A model generated the notes under the pieces. The model was not told the origin of the DNA, ran no database searches, and was given only the letters and a program-made list of their open reading frames with translations. Made by a program: the position numbers and the translations under genes. This document shows positions 28,706 to 38,503 of a DNA stretch of 52,024 nt, one piece after another. Position 1 is the stretch's first letter. The number at the start of each line of letters is the position of its first letter. This stretch comes from Sphingobium estronivorans (GTDB lineage Bacteria > Pseudomonadota > Alphaproteobacteria > Sphingomonadales > Sphingomonadaceae), in the NCBI RefSeq assembly GCF_008692605.1, contig NZ_LFCT01000009.1:1-52024 (forward strand), given 5' to 3'.

Positions 28706-29356
28706 TCAAACCTCCAGCGGGGCCGGATGGAATTCGCCGCTTTCCTCGTCCAGCAGATGGAGCTGGCCGTCGGCGATAGCGAAGAAGGCGCCGATCAGCT
28801 TGATCTCGCCATCGCGTTCCTTCGTCCGGACGCAGGGGAAGGTGCGCAGATTTTCGAGGCTGACCTTCACCCCTTCCTGCTCCATGGCACGTTCCGCATC
28901 GCGGCTGCGGTCGTCGCCGAATCGCTCCACCACCTTTGCGCGCGCATCGTCGAGCAGTTCGATCCAGCTGTGGATGAAGCCGCCTTCGCCCGGAGGCGAG
29001 TCCTTCAAAGCCTGGCTCAGCGCCGCCTTGCAGCCGCCGCACTTGCCGTGGCCCATGACGACGATCTCATCCACCTTCAGCACCTGCACCGCAAATTCCA
29101 GTGCGGCCGATACGCCATGGCGACCGGGATTGGTTTCGAAGGGCGGTACCAGCGCGGCCACGTTGCGGACCACGAAGATCTCGCCGGGGCTGGTGTCGAA
29201 GATCTGGGTCGGATCGACTCGGCTGTCGGAACAGGCGATGACCATGACGCGGGGGCTTTGCCCTTCGTTAAGTTCGTCCCATCGCTCGCGCTGCAAGGCC
29301 CAACCGGTGTTGCGGAAACGGCGATAGCCAGCGAGCATGTCGGCAAAGTCGGTCAT
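28706..29356 (-). CDS. Beta-class carbonic anhydrase
   Basis: The 216-residue cytosolic enzyme interconverts CO2 and bicarbonate. Zinc ligands and dyad residues are visible: Cys42, Asp44 and Arg46 in ACSDSRVDP, His103 and Cys106 in MGHGKCGGC. The start at 29356 (MTDFADML) was preferred to an ATG 12 codons upstream because it matches the usual N-terminus. It heads a tight three-gene unit with the NYN nuclease and acylphosphatase, and is divergent from lipA across a 65-bp gap. Confidence 0.95.
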   Translation of the reverse strand: MTDFADMLAGYRRFRNTGWALQRERWDELNEGQSPRVMVIACSDSRVDPTQIFDTSPGEIFVVRNVAALVPPFETNPGRHGVSAALEFAVQVLKVDEIVVMGHGKCGGCKAALSQALKDSPPGEGGFIHSWIELLDDARAKVVERFGDDRSRDAERAMEQEGVKVSLENLRTFPCVRTKERDGEIKLIGAFFAIADGQLHLLDEESGEFHPAPLEV

Positions 29357-29421
29357 GTCGCGCTCTGTGCCGGACAATCTAGGGGCTGGCAAGTATGTCC
29401 CTGCATCGCTATCTGGGGCGC

Positions 29422-30360
29422 ATGACCGATATTGCCCCGATCCCCGTGCCCACCGAACGTCCCGAACGTGCCCGCAAGCCCGACTGGATTCGCGTGAAGG
29501 CGCCGACGAGTCCCGGCTATCACGAAACCCGCAAGCTGATGCGGGCCAAGGGGTTGGCGACGGTATGTGAGGAGGCGGCTTGCCCGAATATCGGGGAGTG
29601 CTGGACCAAGAAGCATGCGACCGTGATGATTTTGGGCGATGTTTGCACGCGGGCCTGCGCCTTCTGCAACGTCAAGACCGGGATGCCGCGCAAGGTCGAT
29701 CCCAATGAGCCGCAGAATCTGGCGGACGCCTGTGCGGAAATGGGGCTGGAGCATATCGTCATCACCTCGGTCGACCGCGACGATCTGCCCGATGGCGGCG
29801 CTTCGCAGTTTGTGAAGGTGATCGAGGCCCTGCGCCGCACGACTCCGGACACGACCATCGAAATCCTGACGCCTGATTTCCGCAACAAGCATGAGCGGGC
29901 TGTCGAAATGATCGTCGCGGCGCGGCCGGACGTGTATAATCACAATCTGGAGACAGTGCCCCGGCTTTATCCGACCATCCGTCCCGGCGCGCGCTATTAT
30001 GCGTCGCTGCGCCTTCTGGAGACGGTGAAGAAGCTCGACCCGTCGATCTTCACCAAGTCGGGCATCATGCTGGGTCTGGGCGAGGAACGGCTGGAGGTCC
30101 ATCAGGTGATGGACGACATGCGCTCGGCCGACATCGATTTCCTGACCATGGGGCAATATCTTCAGCCCACGCCCAAGCACGCCAAGGTGATGGAGTTCGT
30201 CACCCCGGCGGCGTTCAACGCCTATGCGGCGATTGCGCGGGCCAAGGGCTTCCTGCAGGTGGCGTCCAGCCCGCTTACCCGGTCGAGCTATCATGCGGGC
30301 AAGGATTTTGCCGAAATGCGCGCGGCCCGTGAGGCGCAGCTGGCGAAGGCCGCCAAGTAA
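29422..30360 (+). CDS. lipA: Lipoyl synthase
   Basis: The 312-residue radical-SAM enzyme inserts two sulfurs into octanoyl-lipoyl domains. The auxiliary 4Fe-4S ligands are Cys49, Cys54 and Cys60 ([12 protein letters not shown]), and the SAM-cluster ligands Cys75, Cys79 and Cys82 (CTRACAFC). The C-terminal RSSYHAGKD motif supplies the Ser ligand of the auxiliary cluster. The start MTDIAPIP was chosen; an ATG nine codons earlier overlaps the promoter-side sequence. It is followed after 4 nt by ratA. Confidence 0.97.
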   Translation: MTDIAPIPVPTERPERARKPDWIRVKAPTSPGYHETRKLMRAKGLATVCEEAACPNIGECWTKKHATVMILGDVCTRACAFCNVKTGMPRKVDPNEPQNLADACAEMGLEHIVITSVDRDDLPDGGASQFVKVIEALRRTTPDTTIEILTPDFRNKHERAVEMIVAARPDVYNHNLETVPRLYPTIRPGARYYASLRLLETVKKLDPSIFTKSGIMLGLGEERLEVHQVMDDMRSADIDFLTMGQYLQPTPKHAKVMEFVTPAAFNAYAAIARAKGFLQVASSPLTRSSYHAGKDFAEMRAAREAQLAKAAK

Positions 30361-30364
30361 CGCG

Positions 30365-30841
30365 ATGCCCAAGCATAACGAAACAAGGCCGCTGCCCTAT
30401 ACGCCCCAACAGATGTTCGACCTGGTGGCGAATGTCGAAGCCTATCCCGAATTCCTGCCCTGGGTCAGCGCCATCCGTGTCCGGTCCGACAGCGAGTCGG
30501 AAATGATCGCGGACATGATTGTGGGGTTCAAGGGGATCAAGGAGAGCTTCACCTCCCGCGTCCACAAGCATCGACCCGACCATGTGCGCGTCGATTATCT
30601 CGACGGGCCGCTCAAGCATCTTCACAATGAATGGAGCTTCCGCGACGACGGCAAGGGCGGCGTGCTGGTGGATTTCGAAGTCGAGTTCGAATTCAAGAGC
30701 AAGCTGTTCGAGATGCTCGCGGGCCAAGTGTTCGACAAGGCGCTGCGCAAGATGATCGGCGCCTTCGAAACCCGCGCGGCGGAGCTTTACGGCGCGGGCG
30801 AGTCGGGCAGCAGCAGTTCGAGCGCGCAGAGCGCTGCCTGA
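30365..30841 (+). CDS. RatA / Coq10-like START-domain protein
   Basis: The 158-residue cytosolic protein has the polyketide-cyclase/START fold of the Coq10/RatA group: [28 protein letters not shown], then [12 protein letters not shown] and [21 protein letters not shown]. In eukaryotes and some bacteria Coq10 supports ubiquinone function; E. coli RatA has been described as a ribosome-association toxin. The lipA-ratA pairing is common in alphaproteobacteria. The C-terminus is Ser-rich, and its last 55 bp overlap the convergent pncC/cinA gene. Confidence 0.9.
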   Translation: MPKHNETRPLPYTPQQMFDLVANVEAYPEFLPWVSAIRVRSDSESEMIADMIVGFKGIKESFTSRVHKHRPDHVRVDYLDGPLKHLHNEWSFRDDGKGGVLVDFEVEFEFKSKLFEMLAGQVFDKALRKMIGAFETRAAELYGAGESGSSSSSAQSAA

Positions 30842-31305
30842 AGGCGTACGCCGCCCCGGCCAGTATCCCCGAAATGATGCATGTCGGCGACGACCTTGTC
30901 GGGGTTGCCGCCCCGCTCGGCACGGGCAAAGACAACCGTGCCGACCGGCTTCTGCTCCGATCCGCCGCCCGGCCCGGCTATGCCTGTGATCGCGACAGCG
31001 ACATTGGCGTGGCTCTTGTTCAGCGCGCCCTGTGCCATCGCCCAGGCCGTGGCGATGGAAACCGCACCGAAGGTTTCGATGACATCCTGCGAAACTTTCA
31101 GAAGTTCATTCTTCATGTCATTGGAATAAGTAATAAATCCGGCTTCGAATACTTCCGATGATCCGGCGATCTCGGTCAGCGCTGCGGAAACCAGGCCGCC
31201 GGTGCAACTCTCTGCCACGGCAATGGTGCGACCGGCACGGCGGTTGGCGATGATGACGCGCTCGGCAAGGTCGACAAGCGGTGCGGGAAGGATGCTGTCA
31301 GGCAT
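30787..31305 (-). CDS. pncC: Nicotinamide-nucleotide amidohydrolase PncC (CinA C-terminal domain)
   Basis: The 172-residue protein is the stand-alone CinA C-terminal domain, with [22 protein letters not shown] carrying the catalytic Ser/Thr region, [12 protein letters not shown] and [18 protein letters not shown]. It deamidates nicotinamide mononucleotide to nicotinate mononucleotide in pyridine-nucleotide salvage. It follows ispDF by 4 nt and is likely co-transcribed with it. Its 3' end overlaps the 3' end of ratA on the opposite strand by 55 bp, an unusually long convergent overlap. Confidence 0.93.
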   Translation of the reverse strand: MPDSILPAPLVDLAERVIIANRRAGRTIAVAESCTGGLVSAALTEIAGSSEVFEAGFITYSNDMKNELLKVSQDVIETFGAVSIATAWAMAQGALNKSHANVAVAITGIAGPGGGSEQKPVGTVVFARAERGGNPDKVVADMHHFGDTGRGGVRLQAALCALELLLPDSPAP

Positions 31306-31309
31306 GGCG

Positions 31310-32476
31310 TCAGAATAGCGCGGGGAGGGAGAGCGTGGCAACAGCCTGTGCGGCAATGCCTTCGCGACGACCGGCGAAACCCAGCCGCTCGGTCGTGGTG
31401 GCCTTCACGCTGACACGGTCGAGCGGCAGGCTCAGGATTTCCGCGATCCGTGCACGCATGGCATCGCGATGCGGGCCGATCTTGGGCGCCTCACAGATGA
31501 TCGTCAGGTCGATATGTTCGATGAAGCCGTCCCGTTTCGCGACACGCTCGGCCGCATATTCCAGAAAACGGGAGGAGGCGACTCCGCGCCATTGCGGATC
31601 GTTGGGCGGAAAGTGGCTGCCAATGTCTCCTTCGGCCAGCGCCCCCAGCAAGGCATCGACAATCGCATGGAGCGCGACATCGGCGTCGCTGTGGCCGGAA
31701 AGACCGCGATCATGGGGAATCTGGATGCCACCCAGCCAAAGTTCCTCCTTGTCGGCGAGGCGGTGGACGTCATAGCCCATGCCGACGCGGATGCCACGCG
31801 CGGCGCCAAGGCTGCGTTCGGCCCGGGCGAAATCCTGCGGATAGGTCAATTTTTCCAACCTTTCATCTCCCGCCACGAGCATGACGTCATGGCCCTGATG
31901 CCGCACCATTTGCGCATCGTCGGTCGCCTCCCGGTCAGCGTCCCAGGCTCTGTGAGCCGCCAGCACTGTGCTGAAATCGAAGGCTTGGGGCGTCTGTACG
32001 CGGGCCAGCGCATCGCGGTTCACCACTTCGCCCGCGCGATTGTCCTGATGGCGAACCAGCGTGTCCGCCACTGGCAGGACGGGAACGGCCCCGACTGCAC
32101 GTTCCAATGCGACCAACAGCCGGTCGATGACGGTTGCCGGCAGGCCGGGGCGGGCGGCGTCATGGATGAGGACGCGCGCCGCGCCGCCCGAAACGGCGAT
32201 GTGTTCGAGTCCCGCGCGGACGGACCCCTGGCGGCTGTCGGCGCCTTCGACAATGGCGGCGATGGCGCGTCCGGCCAGGGCTGCCTTGGCGGCGCTTTCC
32301 TGCCCGGCGCCCACCACTATCGTGATGGAATCGATACCGGGATGGGCGAGCATGGCATCGGCGGCATGTGCCAGGACCGGCTTGCCGCCGATGAGGCGGA
32401 ATTGCTTGGGAATTTCGCCGCCCGCGCGGTTCCCTTGACCTGCTGCGACCAGCAATGCGACGGTTTTTTCTGTCAT
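31310..32476 (-). CDS. ispDF: Bifunctional IspD/IspF enzyme
   Basis: The 388-residue fusion catalyses two non-consecutive steps of the methylerythritol-phosphate isoprenoid pathway. Residues 1-225 are IspD (MEP cytidylyltransferase: [44 protein letters not shown]). Residues 230-388 are IspF (cyclodiphosphate synthase: GMGYDVHRL with Asp and His metal ligands, [35 protein letters not shown]). Such fusions are characteristic of alpha- and epsilonproteobacteria. It is divergent from dusB. Confidence 0.96.
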   Translation of the reverse strand: MTEKTVALLVAAGQGNRAGGEIPKQFRLIGGKPVLAHAADAMLAHPGIDSITIVVGAGQESAAKAALAGRAIAAIVEGADSRQGSVRAGLEHIAVSGGAARVLIHDAARPGLPATVIDRLLVALERAVGAVPVLPVADTLVRHQDNRAGEVVNRDALARVQTPQAFDFSTVLAAHRAWDADREATDDAQMVRHQGHDVMLVAGDERLEKLTYPQDFARAERSLGAARGIRVGMGYDVHRLADKEELWLGGIQIPHDRGLSGHSDADVALHAIVDALLGALAEGDIGSHFPPNDPQWRGVASSRFLEYAAERVAKRDGFIEHIDLTIICEAPKIGPHRDAMRARIAEILSLPLDRVSVKATTTERLGFAGRREGIAAQAVATLSLPALF

Positions 32477-32582
32477 GGCGGGCCATGTATCGCACGGTGC
32501 GGCGGATCGCCAGACCCGCTTTGCTTGCCGTCAGGGGCGATTTCGGCTAAGGGCTGCCTGTTTTTTAGGCAGTGACAGATTG

Positions 32583-33602
32583 ATGACGACGCTTTCCCCC
32601 ATTTCCATTGGTCCGGTGACGATTGACATGCCGGTGGTGCTGGCACCGATGACCGGCGTGACGGATATGCCGTTCCGCACGCTCGTGCGGCGTTATGGAT
32701 CGGGCCTCAATGTGACGGAGATGATCGCGACCGCCGCGATGATCCGGGAAACACGGCAATCGCTGCAAAAGGCTGCCTGGCATCCGCTGGAAGAGCCCGT
32801 GTCCATGCAGCTTGCCGGCTGTTCGCCCCTGGAAATGGCGGAGGCAGCGAAGCTCAACGCGGATCGCGGCGCGGCGATCATCGACATCAATATGGGCTGT
32901 CCGGTGAAGAAGGTCGTCAATGGCGACGCGGGCAGCGCGCTGATGCGGGATCTGCCACTGGCGGCTTCCCTGATCGAGGCGACGGTGAAGGCCGTCGACG
33001 TACCCGTCACGGTGAAGATGCGAATGGGCTGGGACCATGCCAGCCTGAATGCGCCGGAACTGGCCCGCATCGCGGAAGATTTGGGCGCAAAGCTCATCAC
33101 CGTTCATGGCCGGACCCGTTGTCAGATGTACAAGGGGTCGGCGGACTGGGCGTTCGTGCGCAGCGTCAAGGATGCGGTGTCGCTGCCGGTGATCGTCAAT
33201 GGCGATATCTGCTCCATCGATGACGCCGAAACGGCGCTGCAACAGAGTGGCGCGGATGGCGTGATGATCGGGCGCGGCGCTTATGGGCGGCCCTGGCTGA
33301 TCGGGCAGGTCATGCACTGGTTCCGGACTGGGGAGCGTCTGACCGACCCGTCCTTGGAAGAACAATATCGCGTAATTACAGAACATTATCGCGCAATGTT
33401 GGAGCATTATGACATTCACACGGGTGTCAATATGGCCCGCAAGCATATCGGCTGGTATACCAAGGGCCTGCCGGGATCGGCCGAGTTTCGCAACGCCGTG
33501 AATCAGGAACCCGACGGCGATGTCGTGCTCGACATGCTGGCGCGCTTCTACGAACCGCTGATCGCCGAAGAAGGGCCGGTCGAGACGCGCAAGGCGGCAT
33601 GA
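32583..33602 (+). CDS. dusB: tRNA-dihydrouridine synthase B
   Basis: The 339-residue FMN enzyme reduces uridine to dihydrouridine in tRNA D loops. Motifs: [15 protein letters not shown] at the barrel start, [19 protein letters not shown] with the catalytic Cys, [24 protein letters not shown], and [17 protein letters not shown] for phosphate binding. It starts at the ATG just after TTG at 32583 rather than at upstream codons. It overlaps ntrB by ATGA, the classic alphaproteobacterial dusB-ntrBC arrangement. Confidence 0.96.
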   Translation: MTTLSPISIGPVTIDMPVVLAPMTGVTDMPFRTLVRRYGSGLNVTEMIATAAMIRETRQSLQKAAWHPLEEPVSMQLAGCSPLEMAEAAKLNADRGAAIIDINMGCPVKKVVNGDAGSALMRDLPLAASLIEATVKAVDVPVTVKMRMGWDHASLNAPELARIAEDLGAKLITVHGRTRCQMYKGSADWAFVRSVKDAVSLPVIVNGDICSIDDAETALQQSGADGVMIGRGAYGRPWLIGQVMHWFRTGERLTDPSLEEQYRVITEHYRAMLEHYDIHTGVNMARKHIGWYTKGLPGSAEFRNAVNQEPDGDVVLDMLARFYEPLIAEEGPVETRKAA

Positions 33603-34708
33603 CGGCAGACATGACGACCATCCCGTCGCTTCGACCGCAACAGGATGGGCCATCGCTTTCCGAGCTGATGACCGCGCTGCCCGTGGCGACGCTAGTGATC
33701 CGACCGGATAACAGCGTTGCCGACGCCAATGTGAGAGCGGAAACGCTGCTCAACATGGCGCGATCCGCCATTGTCGGCAGTGATGTGGCGCGGACCATCC
33801 GTATCGCGGAAGTGGGCGCGCGTTTCGATATCTGGCACAGCGACAAGCCGATTGCGGCCTATGATATACGCGTGCATGCCGGCCGTACGGCGGAGATGGA
33901 GGTCGATCTGATGATCTCCCCCATCGTCGATCATGACGGCTGGCGGGTCGTGTCGATCCACAGTCAGAGCCAGGCGCGCAAGATCGGCCATCGTGGCACG
34001 ACCGGCGGCGCACGCTCTGCCATCGGCGCCGCGGCGATCCTGGCGCATGAGATCAAGAATCCGCTGTCCGGAATACGCGGCGCGGCGCAATTGCTGGAAT
34101 CGGGCAATGGCGGGCGGGACACCGCCCTGACCCAGCTGATCTGCAATGAAGTCGACCGCATCGCGGCTTTGATCGACCGGATGCAGGATTTCACGACGGA
34201 CCGGACATTGGAATGCAGAAGCGGCAACATCTATCCGCTGATTGATCGCGCGGCGAATATCGCCGCTGCGGGATTTGCGAAAAATATCCGTATTATAAAA
34301 AGTTACGATCCATCGCTGCCATTTGCCAATATCAATGACGATGCGCTGGTGCAGGTGATGATCAACCTGCTCAAAAATGCCGCCGAAGCGCTGGAGCATA
34401 GGGAGAAGCCCTGCATTCGCGTCGAGACAGCCTTTCGCCATGGCGTGTCCGTCGTGGTGGGCAAGGGCAAGGGCAGCGCGGTGTTGCCCATCGAGATTCT
34501 GGTGGTCGACAACGGGCCGGGGGTCCCGGACCATATTCTCGACCATCTGTTCAATCCCTTCATCACCGGGCGACGGGACGGGACGGGGCTGGGGCTGGCG
34601 CTGGTGGACAAGCTGGTGCGGGACATGAATGGTTTCGTTCAATATTCGCGCGACAGGGAAGCGGGGGAATCCACCTTCCGCATCCTGTTGCCGATGGGAA
34701 TGGATTGA
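33599..34708 (+). CDS. ntrB: Nitrogen-regulation sensor kinase NtrB
   Basis: The 369-residue soluble kinase has an N-terminal PAS domain (about residues 20-125), the DHp helix with [19 protein letters not shown] (phosphorylated His), and an ATPase domain with N-box [11 protein letters not shown]1 DNGPGVP and G2 [12 protein letters not shown]. NtrB responds to PII protein and controls NtrC phosphorylation under nitrogen limitation. The gene is coupled to dusB upstream (4-nt overlap) and to ntrC downstream (TGATG). Confidence 0.96.
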   Translation: MTADMTTIPSLRPQQDGPSLSELMTALPVATLVIRPDNSVADANVRAETLLNMARSAIVGSDVARTIRIAEVGARFDIWHSDKPIAAYDIRVHAGRTAEMEVDLMISPIVDHDGWRVVSIHSQSQARKIGHRGTTGGARSAIGAAAILAHEIKNPLSGIRGAAQLLESGNGGRDTALTQLICNEVDRIAALIDRMQDFTTDRTLECRSGNIYPLIDRAANIAAAGFAKNIRIIKSYDPSLPFANINDDALVQVMINLLKNAAEALEHREKPCIRVETAFRHGVSVVVGKGKGSAVLPIEILVVDNGPGVPDHILDHLFNPFITGRRDGTGLGLALVDKLVRDMNGFVQYSRDREAGESTFRILLPMGMD

Positions 34709-36153
34709 TGGCGGCGATTGGCGCGATTCTGGTGGTGGATGACGATCCGGCGATCTGCCTGGTCGTTGGCGAAGCGTTGCGGCGACAGGGGCACAGGGTC
34801 AAGACCGCTGCCTCGATCCGGGAGCGGGGCGCGCTGCTGGAGAGCTTTTCGCCTGATGTGCTGATCACCGACGTCATGCTGCCCGATGGCGACGGACTGG
34901 AAGGTATCGCGGGGATTCTGGAGCAGCGGCCTGCGCTCAGCGTCATCGTTCTGTCGGCACAGAATACGTTGAACACGGCGATCCGGGCCACGGAAAAGGG
35001 CGCGTTCGAATATTTGCCCAAGCCTTTCGACCTCAACGAACTGACGCGCGCAGTGGCCGATGCGCTGGGGGTCAGAAAAGAGGCCGATGATGATGCGGCC
35101 GACGCAGGCCTGCCCCATGATGGCCTGCCGCTGGTGGGGCGATCGCCGGCCATGCAGGAGGTTTATCGGACGATCGCGCGGGTTCTGTCGAACGATCTCA
35201 GCATTTTGGTGCTGGGCGAATCCGGGACTGGCAAGGAACTGGTGGCGGAGGCGATCCACAGTCTGGGCCAGCGGCGGAACAAGCCCTTTGTGCCGATCAA
35301 CATGGCGGCCATTCCACGCGAACTGATCGAGGCGGAACTTTTCGGTTATGAGAAAGGGGCCTTTACCGGCGCCCACGCCCGGACCGCCGGCAAATTCGAG
35401 CAAGCACAGGATGGCACGCTGTTCCTCGACGAGATCGGCGACATGCCGATGGAGGCGCAGACGCGCCTGCTGCGTGTGCTGCAATCAGGTGAAGTGACGA
35501 CCGTCGGCGGGTCGAAATCGGTCAAGGTGAACGTCCGCATCATCGCCGCCACCAACAAGGACCTGCCCAGGCTGATCGAGGAGAACCGCTTCCGGCAGGA
35601 TCTTTATTATCGGCTGAATGTCGTGCCCATCGCCCTGCCGGCCCTGCGCGAACGGCGGGAGGATGTGGTCCTGCTGGCCCGCCATTTCCTGGATAGGGCC
35701 GCGCAGGAGGGGCTGCCGCGCAAATCGCTGTCGGAAGCGGCCGCGCGATTGCTGATGGCCTATCACTGGCCGGGCAATGTGCGTGAATTGCAGAATCTGA
35801 TGCAGCGGCTTGCCGTGCTCAGCCGCGAAAATGTGATTACGGCGGACATCCTGCGCAACAGCCTGCCATTGGATGCCCTGTCGGCCGATCATGCCGCACC
35901 CGCCGACCTGCTGGGACAGGCGGTGCGGGAATGGGCGAAGCGCCAGCTGGGCATCGGTATCGCACAGCCTAACCGCAATCTGCATGACGATCTGCTGGCG
36001 GTTGTCGAGCCGATCCTGTTCCAGGAAACGCTGGCCAGCGTGGACGGAAACCAGATCCGCGCCGCCGGGCTGCTGGGGATCAACCGCAATACCTTGCGCA
36101 AGAAATTGACCGACTATGGACTGGACCCTCTACAGCTTCGGATCGGCGATTGA
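34708..36153 (+). CDS. ntrC: Nitrogen-regulation response regulator NtrC
   Basis: The 481-residue sigma-54 activator has a receiver domain with phospho-acceptor Asp55 and Lys in YLPKPF, an AAA+ domain with Walker A GESGTGKE, the sigma-54 contact loop GAFTGA (ELFGYEKGAFTGAHA), Walker B TLFLDEIGDM, the sensor R-finger region, and a C-terminal Fis-type helix-turn-helix (GNQIRAAGLLGINRNTLRKKL). All parts look functional, in contrast to NtrX below. The ATG sits inside the ntrB stop (TGATG); a TTG one codon earlier is less likely. Confidence 0.97.
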   Translation: MAAIGAILVVDDDPAICLVVGEALRRQGHRVKTAASIRERGALLESFSPDVLITDVMLPDGDGLEGIAGILEQRPALSVIVLSAQNTLNTAIRATEKGAFEYLPKPFDLNELTRAVADALGVRKEADDDAADAGLPHDGLPLVGRSPAMQEVYRTIARVLSNDLSILVLGESGTGKELVAEAIHSLGQRRNKPFVPINMAAIPRELIEAELFGYEKGAFTGAHARTAGKFEQAQDGTLFLDEIGDMPMEAQTRLLRVLQSGEVTTVGGSKSVKVNVRIIAATNKDLPRLIEENRFRQDLYYRLNVVPIALPALRERREDVVLLARHFLDRAAQEGLPRKSLSEAAARLLMAYHWPGNVRELQNLMQRLAVLSRENVITADILRNSLPLDALSADHAAPADLLGQAVREWAKRQLGIGIAQPNRNLHDDLLAVVEPILFQETLASVDGNQIRAAGLLGINRNTLRKKLTDYGLDPLQLRIGD

Positions 36154-36250
36154 AGCGCTGGGACGAAGCGACAGCACTTTCCGACCGGAAGCGTCCGCTG
36201 CGTCAATTACTGTGTTTGATCGGGCACATTAATGTTGTAACCAAGCCACT

Positions 36251-38503
36251 ATGGCAGGCGCAGTAACTCTCCCGGTACGTCGCCGGGCCTGGAAAAGGCA
36301 TTTTCCGCCCTTCCTCCGCCGTCGCCTGGCCGCAGTGGTGGAAGCGGTAACGCTGATCCTGTTTCTCGGGATGGCGGGCATCACCTATTTTCTGCTGGCG
36401 GGCCAGGGGCAATCCTACACGCTGTTGACGCCGCCGATCGTCGCGCTGCTGCTGGTAGCCAATCTGGTGCCGGCCATAGCGTTGCTGGTGCTGTTGGGAC
36501 GGCGCGTGGCGAAGCGGCGAGCGGCGCAGTCGGCCATCGGCAGCGACGGGCAGTTGCACGTCAGGCTGGTCGCCATCTTCTCCATCGTCGCCAGCGTGCC
36601 GATGCTGTTGGTGGTGATCTTTGCCTCCCTGCTGTTCCAATATGGCGTGCAATTCTGGTTTTCCGACAGCGCGCGCGGAATGCTGCAAAATGCGAGCGAT
36701 CTGGCGCGCGGCTATTATGAGCAGAATTTGCGGGAAGTGGGCGACGAAACCACCACCATGGCCAGCGACCTGCGCGACTATCTGACGCAGTCGAAGGTAT
36801 CGAGTCCGCGCTTTGCCGAAGGGTATATTTATCAGGTCGTAACCCGGAAGCTGAACCGCTCCGCGATCATAGAGGTGGGCAAGGACGGTGTGGCGCGCAC
36901 GGCGGCGACGGTCGATCCCGACAGCCGGCCCGCATCGGAGATGCTGTCCGCCGATGTCATCAAGCGGCTGGAAACCGGCGAAAATGTCGTGGTCGCGGCC
37001 AAGCCCAATCAGATCGAAGCGGTGACGCTGCTCTATCCGAATGCGAAAATCTACCTCTATGCGACGCGTGATTCCGGCTCGACCGCGTTCAGCAATGTCG
37101 AGAGGGCGCAAAAGGTGTTGTCCGATTACGACATTTTCGCCGCTCAATCACGGGCTCTTCAGTTGCGCTTCAACATCATGCTGTTCGTCGGATCGCTGTT
37201 GCTGGTCGGCGTCGCGGTCTACATCGCGCTCAAAGTGGCCGACTGGATGGTGCGGCCGGTCAATGAACTGGTGATGGCGGCACGGCGGATCACCGCGGGC
37301 GACCTTTCCGCGCGCGTCACCAGTCCGCAGGCGCGCGATGAGATCGGGACCCTGGCCTCCGCCTTCAACCGGATGACGCAGCGGCTGGAGGCGCAGACCG
37401 GAGCACTGGTGGCCGCTAACAGCCAGTTGGACGAACGCCGCGCTTTTATCGAGGCGATATTGTCCGGGGTGTCGGCGGGCGTGCTGTCGGTGGATCGCGA
37501 TGGCGTGATCCTGCTGCTCAACAGCTCGGCGGCGGAGATATTGGCGCGGGAGGGCGACGATCCGGTGGGGCGTCCGCTGACCGATGTGTCGCCGGAACTC
37601 GCTGCGTTGATCGAGTCGGAGGATGGGGCGGCAATTGTACAGATTCGCGCGCATGGCGATGTGCGGACTCTGGCCGTGAAGGTCTCGGAAGATGCGTCGC
37701 GGCATATTTTGACCTTCGACGACATTACCCAGCAGCTTTCCGACCAGCGCCGCGCCGCCTGGTCGGACGTGGCGCGGCGGATCGCGCATGAGATCAAGAA
37801 CCCGCTGACGCCGATCCAACTCGCGGCCGAGCGCTTGCAACGTCGCTATTCCGAAGAGGTGACGAGCGACAAGGCGACCTTCGCCCGCCTCACCGGAACC
37901 ATCGTTCGGCAGGTGGGCGATTTGCGGCGGATCGTGGACGAGTTTTCCTCCTTCGCCCGCATGCCCAAGCCGGTGTTCCGGCGGGAGCGGATCGACGACA
38001 TCGCTCGCCACGCACTGTTCCTGCACGAAGTGGCCCATCCCGATATCCGCTTCGAATATCGGTCGCACGACGGCGATGTCGAAATGGTCTGCGACCGGCG
38101 GCAATTGGGCCAGGCGCTTACCAACATCGTCAAGAATGCGGTGGAAGCCATCGAGCCGAAACCGGCCGCCGATGACGGCTTGTCGCGAGGGCGCGTGTGC
38201 ATGACGGTGGACCGTGACGACGGCAATCTGCTGATTTCGGTGCAGGACAATGGCATCGGCCTGCCGCCCGAGCGGGAGCGCATTTTGGAGCCTTATATGA
38301 CGACCCGGACCAAGGGTACGGGTCTGGGCCTCGCCATCGTCAAGAAGATTGTCGAGGAGCATATGGGTGAAATCCGTTTCGACGATGCCGAAGGCGGCGG
38401 GGCGCGCGTGACCTTGCGCTTCCCGGTTGCCGTGCTGGAAAAATTGGAAGAGGGGCAGGTGATCGCCATGCCCAAGGGAAAAGTGACGGCCAATGGCGCT
38501 TGA
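36251..38503 (+). CDS. ntrY: Nitrogen/redox sensor kinase NtrY
   Basis: The 750-residue membrane kinase has three N-terminal membrane segments (about residues 30-50, 60-85, 95-125), a periplasmic sensor region (about 125-295), a fourth segment near 300-320, a HAMP domain (KVADWMVRPVNELVMAARRI), a PAS domain (about 395-490), a DHp helix [21 protein letters not shown], and an ATPase domain with NIVKNAVEAI, DNGIGLP and GTGLGLAIVKKI. NtrY pairs with NtrX in nitrogen, redox and envelope responses in alphaproteobacteria. It overlaps ntrX by 11 nt. Confidence 0.96.
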   Translation: MAGAVTLPVRRRAWKRHFPPFLRRRLAAVVEAVTLILFLGMAGITYFLLAGQGQSYTLLTPPIVALLLVANLVPAIALLVLLGRRVAKRRAAQSAIGSDGQLHVRLVAIFSIVASVPMLLVVIFASLLFQYGVQFWFSDSARGMLQNASDLARGYYEQNLREVGDETTTMASDLRDYLTQSKVSSPRFAEGYIYQVVTRKLNRSAIIEVGKDGVARTAATVDPDSRPASEMLSADVIKRLETGENVVVAAKPNQIEAVTLLYPNAKIYLYATRDSGSTAFSNVERAQKVLSDYDIFAAQSRALQLRFNIMLFVGSLLLVGVAVYIALKVADWMVRPVNELVMAARRITAGDLSARVTSPQARDEIGTLASAFNRMTQRLEAQTGALVAANSQLDERRAFIEAILSGVSAGVLSVDRDGVILLLNSSAAEILAREGDDPVGRPLTDVSPELAALIESEDGAAIVQIRAHGDVRTLAVKVSEDASRHILTFDDITQQLSDQRRAAWSDVARRIAHEIKNPLTPIQLAAERLQRRYSEEVTSDKATFARLTGTIVRQVGDLRRIVDEFSSFARMPKPVFRRERIDDIARHALFLHEVAHPDIRFEYRSHDGDVEMVCDRRQLGQALTNIVKNAVEAIEPKPAADDGLSRGRVCMTVDRDDGNLLISVQDNGIGLPPERERILEPYMTTRTKGTGLGLAIVKKIVEEHMGEIRFDDAEGGGARVTLRFPVAVLEKLEEGQVIAMPKGKVTANGA

